64,000 nucleotides of DNA from Clostridia bacterium (GTDB lineage: Bacteria; Bacillota; Clostridia; Oscillospirales; Acutalibacteraceae): assembly GCA_017430145.1 (NCBI GenBank), contig JAFRNP010000058.1, positions 1 to 64,000 on the forward strand, written 5' to 3'. A program made the position numbers and the translations under genes. Positions 1 to 8,747 of the stretch are shown one piece after another (the stretch's first letter is position 1; every line of letters begins with the position of its first letter). The notes under the pieces were generated by a model. The model was not told the DNA's origin. It did not search any database and worked only from the letters and a program-made list of their open reading frames with translations.

Positions 1-1886
1 ATGGCGGTGACCATGCCGCGCGCTTTCCAGGCCTTTACGATACGGGTCTTATGTTCGGGCTGTACGCGGGCGTAGACGGAATACTTGAGGACCTCTTCCA
101 CCAGCTCCTCGTCGCTGAATTTGTCAAGCTCCGCGCCCATGATCGCTTCGTTCGGATCGGCGATGATGCCGAGCTCCCTGCCGATGGCGACGGCGGTGTC
201 CTTGTGGTCGCCGGTGATCATAACGGGACGCACGCCTGCCTGACGGCACTCTTCAATAGCGGCCTTGACTTCGGGGCGGACGGGATCGATCATACCGGTG
301 AGGCCCACAAAGATCAGGTCTTTTTCAAGGTCGGCGGGCTCAAAGCTGTCGGGCTTTGCGGGGTAGGTGCGCATGGAGACCGCAAGCACGCGCAGCGCCT
401 TGTCTGCCATCCGCTTGTTGTCCGCCAGGATCTCTTTCCGCATGGCGTCTGTCATTTCGGTGACGGCGCCGTTTTTGAGCATATGCGTGCAGCGCTTGAG
501 GATCTCGTCCGGCGCGCCCTTTGTATACTGTACGATGCCGCTGTCGCCCACGGCGTGGACGGTGGACATCATCTTTCTGCCGGAATCGAAGGGCGCTTCG
601 CCCACGCGGGGGTTCGCTGCCTTCAGGTCGGGCTTTTTGAGCCCCAGCTTGCAGGCGTAGTTGACCAGCGCCGCCTCGGTGGGCTCGCCCACCGCCTGCT
701 CGTTTTCGTCAAGCTCCGCGTCGCAGCACAGCGCCATGGCGGTGGCGATCAGAGGCTCGTTGTCGCCGTAGTGGTCCACCACGGTCATCTTGTTTTGGGT
801 CAGTGTACCGGTTTTATCGGAGCAGATGATCTGCGTGCAGCCGAGCGTTTCCACGGCGGTCAGCTTTCTGATCAGCGCCTGCCGTTTGCTCATGGCGGTC
901 ACGCCGATCGAAAGGATGATCGTGACCACGGCGGGCAGGCCCTCGGGGATGGCGGCGACCGCCAGCGCGATGGCTGAAATAAACGTCGGCAGCGCGATAT
1001 CCTGGAAGAACGTGCCCATGTCGAACCCGCCGCCGCGAATGACCTTTTCCACGACGCTCACGACGAATACCAGCACAGAGATACCGATCACAAGCTTGGT
1101 CAGGAACTTGGAAAGCTCGCCCATCTTCTTCTGAAGCGGGGTCTGCTCGTCCTCGGCCTCACTGAGCGCGTCGGCGATCTTGCCCATCTCGGTGTCCATG
1201 CCGGTGCCGGTCACGACCGCCTTGCCGCGGCCGTATACGACGGTGGAGCCGGCGTACAACATGTTTTTGCGGTCGCCCAGCGGTACGTCCGCGTTTTTAT
1301 CCTTCAGGTACAGCGTTTCGATCAGCTTTGTCACCGGCACCGATTCGCCGGTCAGCGCCGCCTCTTCCACTTTCATGGAGAAAGACTCGATGATCCTGCA
1401 GTCCGCAGGCACGGCGTCTCCGGCTTCAAGCACCACAACGTCGCCCACGACCAGATCTTCACTCTTTACGGTAACGATCTTGCCGTCGCGCAGCACATGG
1501 CTGGTTGCGGCGGTCATCTGCATCAGCGCTGCCATGGCGGCCTCCGCCTTGCTCTCCTGTACAAGGCTCATGATCGTATTGATGATCACGACCGCCAGAA
1601 TGATGATCACGTCCGCAAAGTCCTTCACGGTCGGCTTGCCGCCCGATTCGACCACCGCAACGACGCCCTGGATGGCGGCGGCGACGATCAGCATGATGAT
1701 CATGGGGTCGGCGAGGGAAGTGAGGACTTTTTTGAACAGACTCTCTTTTTCGGCTTCCTTGAGTTTGTTTTTGCCGTTGGCTTCCAGTCGTTGCGCAGCT
1801 TCTTCGGACGTCAGCCCGGAAGCGCTGCTTTTGACCTCTTGAAAGACGGCGTCGGTGTCCTGCAGGTAGAACTTCATTCGGTTCAT
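1..1886 (-). CDS. Cation-transporting P-type ATPase (Ca2+/Mn2+ type IIA), 3' part missing
   Basis: Reading the minus strand from ATG at 1886 gives about 628 residues that run off the window edge. The order is an N-terminal cation-ATPase domain, a first membrane pair, an actuator domain with LTGESVP, a membrane helix with the PEGLP motif typical of Ca2+-type pumps, then the phosphorylation motif DKTGTLT with the catalytic Asp near residue 357, and the nucleotide-binding domain. The GDGVNDAP motif and last membrane helices lie beyond base 1. Family knowledge: such pumps export Ca2+ or Mn2+ from the cytoplasm. The riboswitch upstream senses Mn2+, so Mn2+ export is the favoured role (inference). 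The start is supported by an AGAAAGGAT ribosome site. Confidence 0.93.
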   Translation of the reverse strand, partial: MNRMKFYLQDTDAVFQEVKSSASGLTSEEAAQRLEANGKNKLKEAEKESLFKKVLTSLADPMIIMLIVAAAIQGVVAVVESGGKPTVKDFADVIIILAVVIINTIMSLVQESKAEAAMAALMQMTAATSHVLRDGKIVTVKSEDLVVGDVVVLEAGDAVPADCRIIESFSMKVEEAALTGESVPVTKLIETLYLKDKNADVPLGDRKNMLYAGSTVVYGRGKAVVTGTGMDTEMGKIADALSEAEDEQTPLQKKMGELSKFLTKLVIGISVLVFVVSVVEKVIRGGGFDMGTFFQDIALPTFISAIALAVAAIPEGLPAVVTIILSIGVTAMSKRQALIRKLTAVETLGCTQIICSDKTGTLTQNKMTVVDHYGDNEPLIATAMALCCDAELDENEQAVGEPTEAALVNYACKLGLKKPDLKAANPRVGEAPFDSGRKMMSTVHAVGDSGIVQYTKGAPDEILKRCTHMLKNGAVTEMTDAMRKEILADNKRMADKALRVLAVSMRTYPAKPDSFEPADLEKDLIFVGLTGMIDPVRPEVKAAIEECRQAGVRPVMITGDHKDTAVAIGRELGIIADPNEAIMGAELDKFSDEELVEEVLKYSVYARVQPEHKTRIVKAWKARGMVTA

Positions 1887-1935
1887 ATCCTTTCTGTTTT
1901 TTTTCGGAGCGCTTGCGGAGCGCTTTTTTTACAAG

Positions 1936-2062
1936 AAAAAGACCCTTGACGGCGGATCACCATCAAAGGTCTTGCTTCCCAGTTCAGGTCCGTATACCAG
2001 ACGTAAGGCGTCGGTTGTTGATATACAGATCAGGCGGCTGCCTTTAAGCTACTCCCCTTTAT
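1936..2062 (-). promoter_or_regulatory. yybP-ykoY (Mn2+) riboswitch with intrinsic terminator
   Basis: On the minus strand the conserved AAAGGGGAGTAGC lies at 2060-2048 and AGCAAGACCTTT lies near 1976-1965, the two halves of the yybP-ykoY aptamer core. The AAAGG at the 5' end can pair with CCTTT at 1969-1965 (helix P1). The same CCTTT is part of a 14-bp terminator hairpin (about 1973-1939, two G-U pairs) followed by five U. The two pairings exclude each other, so ligand binding should favour read-through. That is an ON switch for the ATPase, as expected for a Mn2+ exporter. Recognised by eye, not by covariance model. Confidence 0.87.
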
Positions 2063-2072
2063 AGACGCGTCT

Positions 2073-2101
2073 ATTCTACCATATTTGCAATTGTCTGTCA
2101 A
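2073..2101 (-). promoter_or_regulatory. sigma-A promoter of riboswitch/ATPase transcript
   Basis: Minus strand TTGACA (2101-2096), 17-nt spacer, TAGAAT (2078-2073). The predicted start site is a few bases before the riboswitch core. Confidence 0.85.
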
Positions 2102-2166
2102 TAAGGTATTTTTTACGATATTGCGCGGGCTTTTTTGGTGAAAAACAAAAATTAACAGTTTCTCTA

Positions 2167-2195
2167 TTTACTTTTCATCTTAAAACATGTATAGT
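2167..2195 (+). promoter_or_regulatory. Possible promoter of deacetylase gene
   Basis: TTTACT (2167-2172), 17-nt spacer, TATAGT (2190-2195). The -35 is weak. The rest of the 1887-2261 gap holds the divergent riboswitch and its promoter. Confidence 0.5.
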
Positions 2196-2261
2196 GAAAG
2201 TATCACCGGGACGTTTTGTCCCTGAGAAAGGAAGGCGGCTCAGCCGCCGCAGACAAGTGAC

Positions 2262-3140
2262 GTGAAAAGAAAATATCTGATCATCAACGCCGACGATTTC
2301 GGCCTTTGCCATTCCGCCAACGCTGCGGTTTTTGACCTGTTTGAGAGCGGGTGCCTCAAGTCTTCCACCGTGATGACGCCCTGCCCCGGCGCGGAGGAAG
2401 CTGTCGCATTTGCGGCGTCTCACCCGCAGTACGCCATCGGCGTGCACCTGACGCACACCAACGAGTGGAAGGACCACTGGCCCTGGGGGAGCCTTACCGG
2501 CGGTAAATCGCTGGAAAACGAGGCGGGCAGGATGTGGCCCGAGAGCGAGGATTTTGAGGCGCACTGCAATTACCGGGAAGCGATGGCGGAGAGCCTTGCG
2601 CAGATCCGCTTTTGTGAGGACCGCGGCATGAACCCATCGCACGTCGACTCCCATATGGGCGCGGTGTACGGGCTCAACGGAAAGCTGATGCTGCTGCCGA
2701 TGACCCTGAAAATGTGCGGGGAGCTCGGCTATCCTTTCCGCATGTTCTCAAAGCCCCTGGATTCCCAGTGCCCGCCGGAGGCGCCCTTGGGGCTGTTTCG
2801 CGCAGCCTGCCGCTTTGCCGGATTCTACGGAAAGCTGCACAGGGTGCCGATGCCCGATTACCTGATCTTCCCGGAGCAGATCGAGACCGGGAACAGTTAT
2901 GAGGAATTCAAAAACAACTTTATCGAGTATCTGATCCGGATCCCTTACGGGATCTGCGAGACCTATATCCATCCGGCGTATCCCACCGAAGAGATGCAGC
3001 ACATCTCCGGCACCTGGCAGCGCAGAGGATGGGAGCATGACGTGATGAAGGACCCGGAGGTCCATGCGGCGTTCAAGACCCACGGCGTCCACCTGATCAG
3101 CTACAGGGATCTTGTAAAACTGCGTGAGGCGGGCATTTAA
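2262..3140 (+). CDS. ChbG/HpnK (YdjC) family carbohydrate deacetylase
   Basis: 292 residues. The N-terminus has the NADDFG metal-binding motif of the family, followed by GVHLTH and an HVDSH-type motif near residues 127-131 that supply the His ligands. Family members are metal-dependent deacetylases acting on N-acetylated sugars, for example diacetylchitobiose or hopanoid head groups; the substrate here is unknown. No signal peptide, so it should be cytoplasmic. The start is GTG at 2262. The only good Shine-Dalgarno (GAGAAAGGAA, 2224-2233) is 28 nt away, with a GGCGGC/GCCGCC hairpin (2234-2248) between. The next gene follows after 18 nt and is probably cotranscribed. Confidence 0.85.
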   Translation: MKRKYLIINADDFGLCHSANAAVFDLFESGCLKSSTVMTPCPGAEEAVAFAASHPQYAIGVHLTHTNEWKDHWPWGSLTGGKSLENEAGRMWPESEDFEAHCNYREAMAESLAQIRFCEDRGMNPSHVDSHMGAVYGLNGKLMLLPMTLKMCGELGYPFRMFSKPLDSQCPPEAPLGLFRAACRFAGFYGKLHRVPMPDYLIFPEQIETGNSYEEFKNNFIEYLIRIPYGICETYIHPAYPTEEMQHISGTWQRRGWEHDVMKDPEVHAAFKTHGVHLISYRDLVKLREAGI

Positions 3141-3158
3141 CGGAAGGAGCGTTTTTGT

Positions 3159-4607
3159 ATGAAGAAAAAAGCATTGAAAAAGGCGGTCGCACTGGCGCTT
3201 GTTTTTGTGCTGTGCGGCGGCGTGTTTACAGTGTTTGCAGCGGCGGATACCGTAAAACGCGTATCCTGCAGCATGTACGCCGACGGGGCGACCGGGCGCG
3301 GCTTTTGCTGGTACACGCTTGAAAACGGCGGCAGTGACGTTCAGATCGTTGAAACCGCAGGCTTTGACGGCACATTTGCGGGGGCAAAGACCTATTCCGG
3401 CAAGACGGCGCTCTATCGCGGCCAGTATTCCCATCAGGTCGCCGTCACGGATCTTACGCCCGGCACCGCCTACACCTACCGGGTAGGCGACGCGGCGAAG
3501 GGCCTTTGGAGCGAACCCTGTACCTTTGTGACCGACGACCGGGACGACAGCTTTTCGTTTATCTCTATTGCGGACGTGCAGGCGAGCAGCGACGAAAACT
3601 TCGCCCACGCCGCAAAGACCCTGCAGGGCGCCCTGGCGACGCTGCCGGAGGCGGAGTTTATCGTCAACCTGGGCGATTACGTCAACGACAACACCAACGA
3701 CGAGTGGGACTGGTATTTTTCCAATTTCGCTTTTGCGAACAACGCCTATACCGGCGTGCCGGTGGCGGGCAACCACGACGGCAACATCACCAACAAGCTG
3801 AACACCAATTGTTTTGTGAATACGTTCTGTCTTGATAAAAGCGACAACCGTTCCATTGAAGGCGTTTATTACTCCTTCGATTACGGCAACGCCCATATCG
3901 CGGTCCTGAATACGAACGATATGTACCCCATGAGCCAGGCGCAGCGCAACTGGCTGATCAACGATATGACCGCTTCAAACGCCATGTGGAAGATCGTGCT
4001 TATGCACCGCTCGCTGTACTCCGCGGGTAAAAATATCAACAAACCCGATACGATCATTATGCGAAACGATCTTCTGCCGATCATGGATCAGCTCGATATC
4101 GATCTGGTTCTCTCGGGCCACGACCATATGTACATGCGTACCGCGCAGGTCAAGGGCGAGGCCCGCGTTGAGGGCGTGCAGTATGTAACGGAATACTTCG
4201 GCGGTGAGGAGACGACCTTTGCGCTCGACCCGGACGGCACGGTTTACGCGATCCCTTCCACCGCGGGCACCAAGCGCTACGTGGTAAACGAGAACGCCAT
4301 CGACCCGATCCATGCGGTGGCGGACGTGGAGTTCTCCACCCGTGACCGGGGCGGCTGTTTTACCACCGTCGAGATCGAGGGCGGCAGGCTTGTGTACAAA
4401 GCCTACATCGTGGACGACGAAACGCGAGAGGTCGAACAGGTGGACAGCTACGCGATCATGAAGACTGCGGCGGGGGAGAGCAGCCCGGCGAACAGGGACC
4501 AGTCCTTTGCCGCTACCGTTTACAGCTACGGTTATAACTTCGTGAAGGCGATCATTCTGATGATGGTATCTTATATTAAGCTGCTGGCGCAGGTCGCAGG
4601 GAAATAA
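3159..4607 (+). CDS. Secreted purple-acid-phosphatase-like metallophosphoesterase
   Basis: 482 residues. A lysine-rich start and hydrophobic stretch (about 8-28, ending in FAAAD) form a signal peptide. A fibronectin-like purple acid phosphatase N-terminal domain follows (about 30-125). The catalytic domain then shows the metallophosphoesterase series: IADVQ, NLGDYVND, GNHDG, LMHRS and SGHDHMYMR. It should hydrolyse phosphate esters outside the membrane with a two-metal centre. The last 25 residues are hydrophobic (about 455-480) and may anchor the C-terminus. Start ATG is 8 nt after GGAAGGAGC. It follows the deacetylase closely. Confidence 0.9.
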   Translation: MKKKALKKAVALALVFVLCGGVFTVFAAADTVKRVSCSMYADGATGRGFCWYTLENGGSDVQIVETAGFDGTFAGAKTYSGKTALYRGQYSHQVAVTDLTPGTAYTYRVGDAAKGLWSEPCTFVTDDRDDSFSFISIADVQASSDENFAHAAKTLQGALATLPEAEFIVNLGDYVNDNTNDEWDWYFSNFAFANNAYTGVPVAGNHDGNITNKLNTNCFVNTFCLDKSDNRSIEGVYYSFDYGNAHIAVLNTNDMYPMSQAQRNWLINDMTASNAMWKIVLMHRSLYSAGKNINKPDTIIMRNDLLPIMDQLDIDLVLSGHDHMYMRTAQVKGEARVEGVQYVTEYFGGEETTFALDPDGTVYAIPSTAGTKRYVVNENAIDPIHAVADVEFSTRDRGGCFTTVEIEGGRLVYKAYIVDDETREVEQVDSYAIMKTAAGESSPANRDQSFAATVYSYGYNFVKAIILMMVSYIKLLAQVAGK

Positions 4608-4638
4608 GACGGAAGGTTACGCCGGAAACGAAAAAGAG

Positions 4639-4900
4639 AAAGCGGAAAGTGAAAAAAGAAACGCGCGTTGGCGCGTTGATTAAAGGCCAGATGGCGGTTT
4701 CACGATCACCGATTGCTTGTACAAACAATAAATAATTACGGAAGGGCTCTTGCTCCCGGACGCAGATCTTCAGGTCTGCACCGTTGGCAAAAGCCCTTCC
4801 TGTTTATTTGTTTCTTTTTTCAGCGGCGAAAACGCAAAAAGTGTCTATGATCAACGCGCGCAAACGCGCGTTCCGATTTTCACTTTTCACTTTCCGCTTT
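4639..4900. repeat. Intergenic inverted-repeat element with REP-like palindromes
   Basis: The 4608-4938 gap carries no gene. It is bounded by a perfect 17-bp inverted repeat, AAAGCGGAAAGTGAAAA (4639-4655) and its complement (4884-4900). Each arm continues into a CG-rich palindrome ending in GCGTTGAT (4671-4680; complement at 4850-4859). The CGGAACGC...GCGTTGATCATAG core in the right arm recurs at 57434-57464. Between the arms lies the nested hairpin at 4740-4800. It could be a non-autonomous mobile element or a REP/BIME-type repeat. Confidence 0.6.
4740..4820 (+). terminator. Nested hairpin with U-rich tail (likely terminator)
   Basis: Outer stem GGAAGGGCT...AGCCCTTCC (4740-4748/4792-4800) plus TGC/GCA. 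The inner stem is GCAGATC-TTCA-GGTCTGC (4762-4779). T-rich sequence follows (4801-4820). The branched shape is more elaborate than a plain terminator, and no known riboswitch class was recognised. Confidence 0.55.
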
Positions 4901-4938
4901 TCACTTTTTTTGCTGCAGCTTTTCTTTAACGATGGATC

Positions 4939-7074
4939 TTAACTCAGCGCGTTGATCTCGGCAATATACGGCTGCATGGCAGCAAGCGTCTCGGACAGGG
5001 TTTCGGACTGCGAATTGTTGTTGATAAAGACCGGAACCTTTGCGATCGGCGTTTTGTAGAGAAGAAGCGTTCTGCCGCCTTCGTATACCTTGCCGGTGTA
5101 CATATCCGTCCAGCTTCCTTCCGGCAGATAGATGCTTCTGGTAAGCTGGCCCCTGTTGAGCGCCGGCGCCACAAGGAACGCATCGCCGAGCATGTATTCA
5201 TCCCAGATGGACTGACAGTTGTCGTCGTCCTGATCGTAAAGCACCAGCGCTCGCATCAGCGGCATGGCGGTCTCGGTCGCGATCTTGCCGAATTCCACCA
5301 GGTACGGACGCATGGCGTCGTGCATATTGGAATAGATACGGTAGATGTTTTTCGTAGCGTCGTCGAAATCGTAGGGGCGTTTGACCGTGCCGTGGGACTC
5401 GATGTTTGTGCTGAAGCAGGTGTATTCCAGCCCGCGTACGTAAACCTCCGCCTCGGGGTTCAGATCCGGGTTTTTCGAACGGCTGTAACCTGCCATATCA
5501 TAGCTCATAAACGGGATCCCCGAAAGGCCGGCGGACAGGCAGGCGCGCAGCATGGTTTTCAGGAACGTGAACTCCCGCATCTGGTCGCCGGTCCAGCTCA
5601 TCGGATAGCGCTGCGTGCCGATGCCGCCGCCGCGGTTGAAGACCATCGCGCCGCTTTCGCTGTATTCGTCGAGCATATTGAACAGCAGGCTGGTATAGGC
5701 AGCGGGGTACCACTGGTGCGCCCCCGCAGTGGTCCTGCCGTCGTAGAAGGTGAGCGTCGATTCGGGGGAGGTCATGTAATCGGGAACGTTTTCGCAGAAA
5801 TCGACCTTTGCCCCCTCTACGTGGAACCGTGTCATCAGCTCTTTCCATGTGCCGTTGAGCATCCACTGCCGCGCCGTGGGGTTCGTGATATCCACATAGC
5901 TCTGCGTTGAAGAGCTCAGGTGCCCGTATCCGCCGTAGACTTCATGGGAATACACCCGATGGAGCGATGAGCTGCCGGTGCCGTCGTGCACCAGATATTC
6001 GTCGTTATAGCCGCCGCCGAACCCGCAGGCTGTATAGATCATCAGGTGCTTGCCTTTGCCGCGGACAAAGTCGGAGATCTCCTGCAGTTCGTTCCAGCGG
6101 GAACGGTTGAATGCATCAAAGCCTTCAATGATCACCGCATCCCAGGGGAAGCCGTTTGCTTCCATGTTTTCAGCCATATTATATACGCCCTGCGCGGTCG
6201 AAAACTCCGGCGCGTACCGGCAGACCTGCGTGCCGTACATCCATTCGGCCGGTTCCGAGGCAAAGCCCGTGATCACGGAGTACCCGTAAAGCACCTCGCT
6301 GATCTTTTCGGTGGTGAAAATGTACAGGTCGCAGGTGCCGTGGGTCAGCTCAAAATCAAAACGGTTTTTTGCATAGTGACCAAGATCCATGATCTGGTGT
6401 TCAAACCGGTTCATGAACAGTCCGCACCCGCGGGAGGAGGCGACGATCGGGATCTGGATATAGGACCTGCCGTCTTCCACGCTCCATACGTCCATGGAGA
6501 AAACGTCGACCTGCATGCCGCGCTGGTTCAGCGAGTTGTATTTTTCGCCGGTGCCGTACAGGCGTTCGTTCCTGTCAAGTCCGCCCGCAATATGCAGCGC
6601 CCCTGCGGAATCTCTGAAAATCACGTCTACGTTGTAGGCTTTTTCGCCGGAGGGGAGATAGATCACGATCCCTTTGCCGTTGACAAGTTCGGCGCGGCTG
6701 CCGTCCGGCGCCGTAAAGGAGTTGTTTGAACTTTTCGTCAGCGGCTGGGAAAGGTCTTCAACGGTCTCGTCCAGATCACGGGCAAGCGTCTGTCCGGCGC
6801 CGAAGTCGTCAAACGTACCGTCGTCTTTTGCCGTGCGCAGCCGCCAGCCGTGGGGCGAGGTGAACTGAAGCTCGCACTTCACGCCGTCCGCCGTAAAGAA
6901 GATCGCATTCTCCTGCGCATCAATATCGGAAACGGTCATTTTATTGCCGCCCCAGAAAGGCTTGAGCCGTTCTGTAAGGTTCCGGTTGATCAGGCCTTCG
7001 CTGAAAAGGGTAAATGCGCCGATCAGCGCAAGGAACAAAGAAAAGACTTTTGTTAAGATCGTGTTCAGATTCAT
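4939..7074 (-). CDS. GH31 family glycoside hydrolase (alpha-glucosidase/alpha-xylosidase-like)
   Basis: 711 residues from ATG 7074, chosen because AAAGGAGG sits 7 nt upstream; an in-frame upstream extension lacks a ribosome site. A short N-terminal segment is followed by a hydrophobic stretch (about 6-28), a signal peptide or membrane anchor. A beta-sandwich region precedes the (beta/alpha)8 barrel. The barrel has GAKVDFCEN, where the Asp is the expected nucleophile, and SWTGDQM, where the Asp is the expected acid/base. A C-terminal beta domain carries PEGSWTDMYTGKVYEG, typical of GH31. It should cleave alpha-linked glucosides or xylosides outside the cell; the exact substrate cannot be read from sequence. 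Confidence 0.9.
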   Translation of the reverse strand: MNLNTILTKVFSLFLALIGAFTLFSEGLINRNLTERLKPFWGGNKMTVSDIDAQENAIFFTADGVKCELQFTSPHGWRLRTAKDDGTFDDFGAGQTLARDLDETVEDLSQPLTKSSNNSFTAPDGSRAELVNGKGIVIYLPSGEKAYNVDVIFRDSAGALHIAGGLDRNERLYGTGEKYNSLNQRGMQVDVFSMDVWSVEDGRSYIQIPIVASSRGCGLFMNRFEHQIMDLGHYAKNRFDFELTHGTCDLYIFTTEKISEVLYGYSVITGFASEPAEWMYGTQVCRYAPEFSTAQGVYNMAENMEANGFPWDAVIIEGFDAFNRSRWNELQEISDFVRGKGKHLMIYTACGFGGGYNDEYLVHDGTGSSSLHRVYSHEVYGGYGHLSSSTQSYVDITNPTARQWMLNGTWKELMTRFHVEGAKVDFCENVPDYMTSPESTLTFYDGRTTAGAHQWYPAAYTSLLFNMLDEYSESGAMVFNRGGGIGTQRYPMSWTGDQMREFTFLKTMLRACLSAGLSGIPFMSYDMAGYSRSKNPDLNPEAEVYVRGLEYTCFSTNIESHGTVKRPYDFDDATKNIYRIYSNMHDAMRPYLVEFGKIATETAMPLMRALVLYDQDDDNCQSIWDEYMLGDAFLVAPALNRGQLTRSIYLPEGSWTDMYTGKVYEGGRTLLLYKTPIAKVPVFINNNSQSETLSETLAAMQPYIAEINALS

Positions 7075-7099
7075 AGAACAACCTCCTTTTTCTACGGTT

Positions 7100-7128
7100 A
7101 TTCTATCATACCGGTAAATAAAAAGCAA
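7100..7128 (-). promoter_or_regulatory. Promoter of GH31 gene
   Basis: Minus strand TTGCTT (7128-7123), 17-nt spacer, TAGAAT (7105-7100), about 25 nt before the start codon. Confidence 0.7.
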
Positions 7129-7225
7129 TAAGGTTTTTATGGAGGATCCGTCGATTATCGGGGAAAGGAACGCTGTTTTTTATACAATGTTAATAAAAAA
7201 CACCCTGAAATATCGCGGTTTCCTC

Positions 7226-7254
7226 TTGTATTTTTGCAAAAAAAGGATTATAAT
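7226..7254 (+). promoter_or_regulatory. Promoter of ATP synthase operon
   Basis: TTGTAT (7226-7231), 17-nt spacer, perfect TATAAT (7249-7254), 29 nt before the first start codon. Confidence 0.75.
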
Positions 7255-7283
7255 ATGTAATATCTTTTTCGGAGGGGACCGAT

Positions 7284-7562
7284 ATGCTCTACACTGTGCT
7301 GACAGCCCTCGGCTGTCTCGGCCTGGGCGTGCTGGAATTTGTGCTGGACGTGAAACTGTTCAACGCGGTTTTCGCATCCCGGCTGCCGTATGCGTTGGCT
7401 GTGTTCGGTATAAAAGCGGCGGTCTACGCCGCTATGCTGTGGACGATGATCGTGCCGCTCAGAGCGTACGTGATCGCCGGGGCGATCGGTTACGGCGTCG
7501 GATTTACCGTCTCTCTGACGGTTTACGGCGTGAGGCGTGTCCTTTCACAAAAGGAGGTGTAA
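7284..7562 (+). CDS. Small membrane protein heading the atp operon (AtpI-position)
   Basis: 92 residues with three hydrophobic segments (about 3-22, 37-58, 62-82) and a basic C-terminus. Start ATG follows GGAGGGG by 7 nt. It sits where many F-type operons carry atpI (uncI), a small membrane protein thought to help c-ring assembly or Mg2+ uptake. Its sequence does not show a clear AtpI signature, so the role rests on position only. Its stop codon lies in the ribosome site region of atpB. Confidence 0.7.
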   Translation: MLYTVLTALGCLGLGVLEFVLDVKLFNAVFASRLPYALAVFGIKAAVYAAMLWTMIVPLRAYVIAGAIGYGVGFTVSLTVYGVRRVLSQKEV

Positions 7563-7566
7563 GCGT

Positions 7567-8481
7567 TTGAACGTCAAATTTCTGATCGAGTGTATCCTGG
7601 GCGCCGTCGCGCTGGCGGCGGGGCTGATCGGGATGCTTTCGGCAGGCAGGGCCAAAGAAGGCCCGGATGAAGCTGCCCTCAAAAAGCAGAAGAAGCGGAA
7701 AAAGCTGTTTCTGATCCTTATGATCCTCGGCGCGTGGGTACTGCTGGGCGCGGTGCTGACGCAGATATCGGGTATGAAACACAAACTTGAGATCGAGTTC
7801 AGCATGTTCAGCGAACGGGTGCCGGTGTTCGGGATCACCCTTGCAAAAACGACGGTCACGGCGTGCGTGATCATCGCGGGGCTGGCGGTGCTGCTGCTGC
7901 TGTTCCGGATCTTCTGCGTACCGCGTTTCTCTGTGGATGAACCCGGGCGGTTCCAGAGCGCGATGGAAGTCATCGTGGAATTCATGGACAACTTCGTGCG
8001 CAATTCCGTGGGCGAGATGCCCGTGCGGCAGCTCTCCCCGTTTATGCTCAGCGTCGGGCTTTGCATCCTCGGCTGTGAGACCGCGGAGTTTTTTGCCGTC
8101 AGGCCGCCCACCGCCGATCTGACCTTCACCTTCGCGCTGGGGCTCAGCACATTTGCGCTGCTGAATATCTACGGGATCAAAAAGAACGGGATCGGCGGCA
8201 GGCTGAAAAACATGGGCGGCCCCATTCCCGCCATGCGCCCGCTGATGGTCCCCTTAAAGGCGGTCAGCGACGTGGCGGTTCCGATCTCGCTGTCTTGCCG
8301 GCTGTTCGGCAACATGATGGGCGGTATGCTGGTCATGGATATGCTCAAGGGGGCGCTGGGCGGCTTCGGCACGGGTCTGCCGCCGGTGCTGGGACTGTAT
8401 TTCTATCTGGGGCACCCGCTGCTGCAAATATATATCTTTATTACGCTGTCGCTGATCTATATCAACGAAGCGATGGAATAA
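7567..8481 (+). CDS. atpB: F-type ATP synthase subunit a
   Basis: 304 residues from TTG 7567, preferred because AAAGGAGGTG ends 7 nt before it; an upstream ATG (7537) has no ribosome site and overlaps the previous gene. The C-terminal half has the SCRLFGNMMGG motif containing the essential Arg that faces the c-ring, and a last helix ending IYINEAME. The N-terminus is longer than usual for subunit a: an extra hydrophobic helix (about 5-22), a strongly basic loop KKQKKRKK, then the usual helices. It forms the ion path of Fo in the cytoplasmic membrane. Confidence 0.9.
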   Translation: MNVKFLIECILGAVALAAGLIGMLSAGRAKEGPDEAALKKQKKRKKLFLILMILGAWVLLGAVLTQISGMKHKLEIEFSMFSERVPVFGITLAKTTVTACVIIAGLAVLLLLFRIFCVPRFSVDEPGRFQSAMEVIVEFMDNFVRNSVGEMPVRQLSPFMLSVGLCILGCETAEFFAVRPPTADLTFTFALGLSTFALLNIYGIKKNGIGGRLKNMGGPIPAMRPLMVPLKAVSDVAVPISLSCRLFGNMMGGMLVMDMLKGALGGFGTGLPPVLGLYFYLGHPLLQIYIFITLSLIYINEAME

Positions 8482-8506
8482 AAAACAGGTTACGGAGGTA
8501 TTCGTT

Positions 8507-8722
8507 ATGAGTTTTATAGCTGCTGCAATCATTATGTCCTGCACAGTTTTCGGCGTCGGGTTCGGCATGTGCTTTGCCACCTCAAAGGCGATCGACGCCG
8601 CCGCGCGCCAGCCGGAGGCCGCCGGTAAGATCCAGACCCTTCTGATCATGGGCTGCGCCCTGGCGGAATCCATCGGTTTGTACGCGTTTATCACGGCGCT
8701 GCTGATGGCGATCAACAGTTGA
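8507..8722 (+). CDS. atpE: F-type ATP synthase subunit c
   Basis: 71 residues, two helices joined by the polar loop AARQPEA. The second helix carries the ion-binding Glu in ALAESIGLY. Compared by eye with Na+-binding c subunits (Ilyobacter), the Gln of helix 1 is replaced by Met (in GMCFATSK), and the Val before and Thr after the Glu-Ser pair are Leu and Ile. That argues for H+ rather than Na+ coupling (inference). A GGAGG site precedes the ATG. Confidence 0.93.
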   Translation: MSFIAAAIIMSCTVFGVGFGMCFATSKAIDAAARQPEAAGKIQTLLIMGCALAESIGLYAFITALLMAINS

Positions 8723-8747
8723 GTTTTTTTCAGAAGGAGCAAGCGTT

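Noticed and set aside
4740..4800. Riboswitch or known structured RNA
   Set aside because: Nested hairpin with U-rich tail fits termination; I could not match any aptamer core.
8507..8722. Na+-specific ATP synthase
   Set aside because: The Glu-Ser pair of helix 2 is present, but the helix-1 Gln and flanking residues needed for Na+ binding are not.
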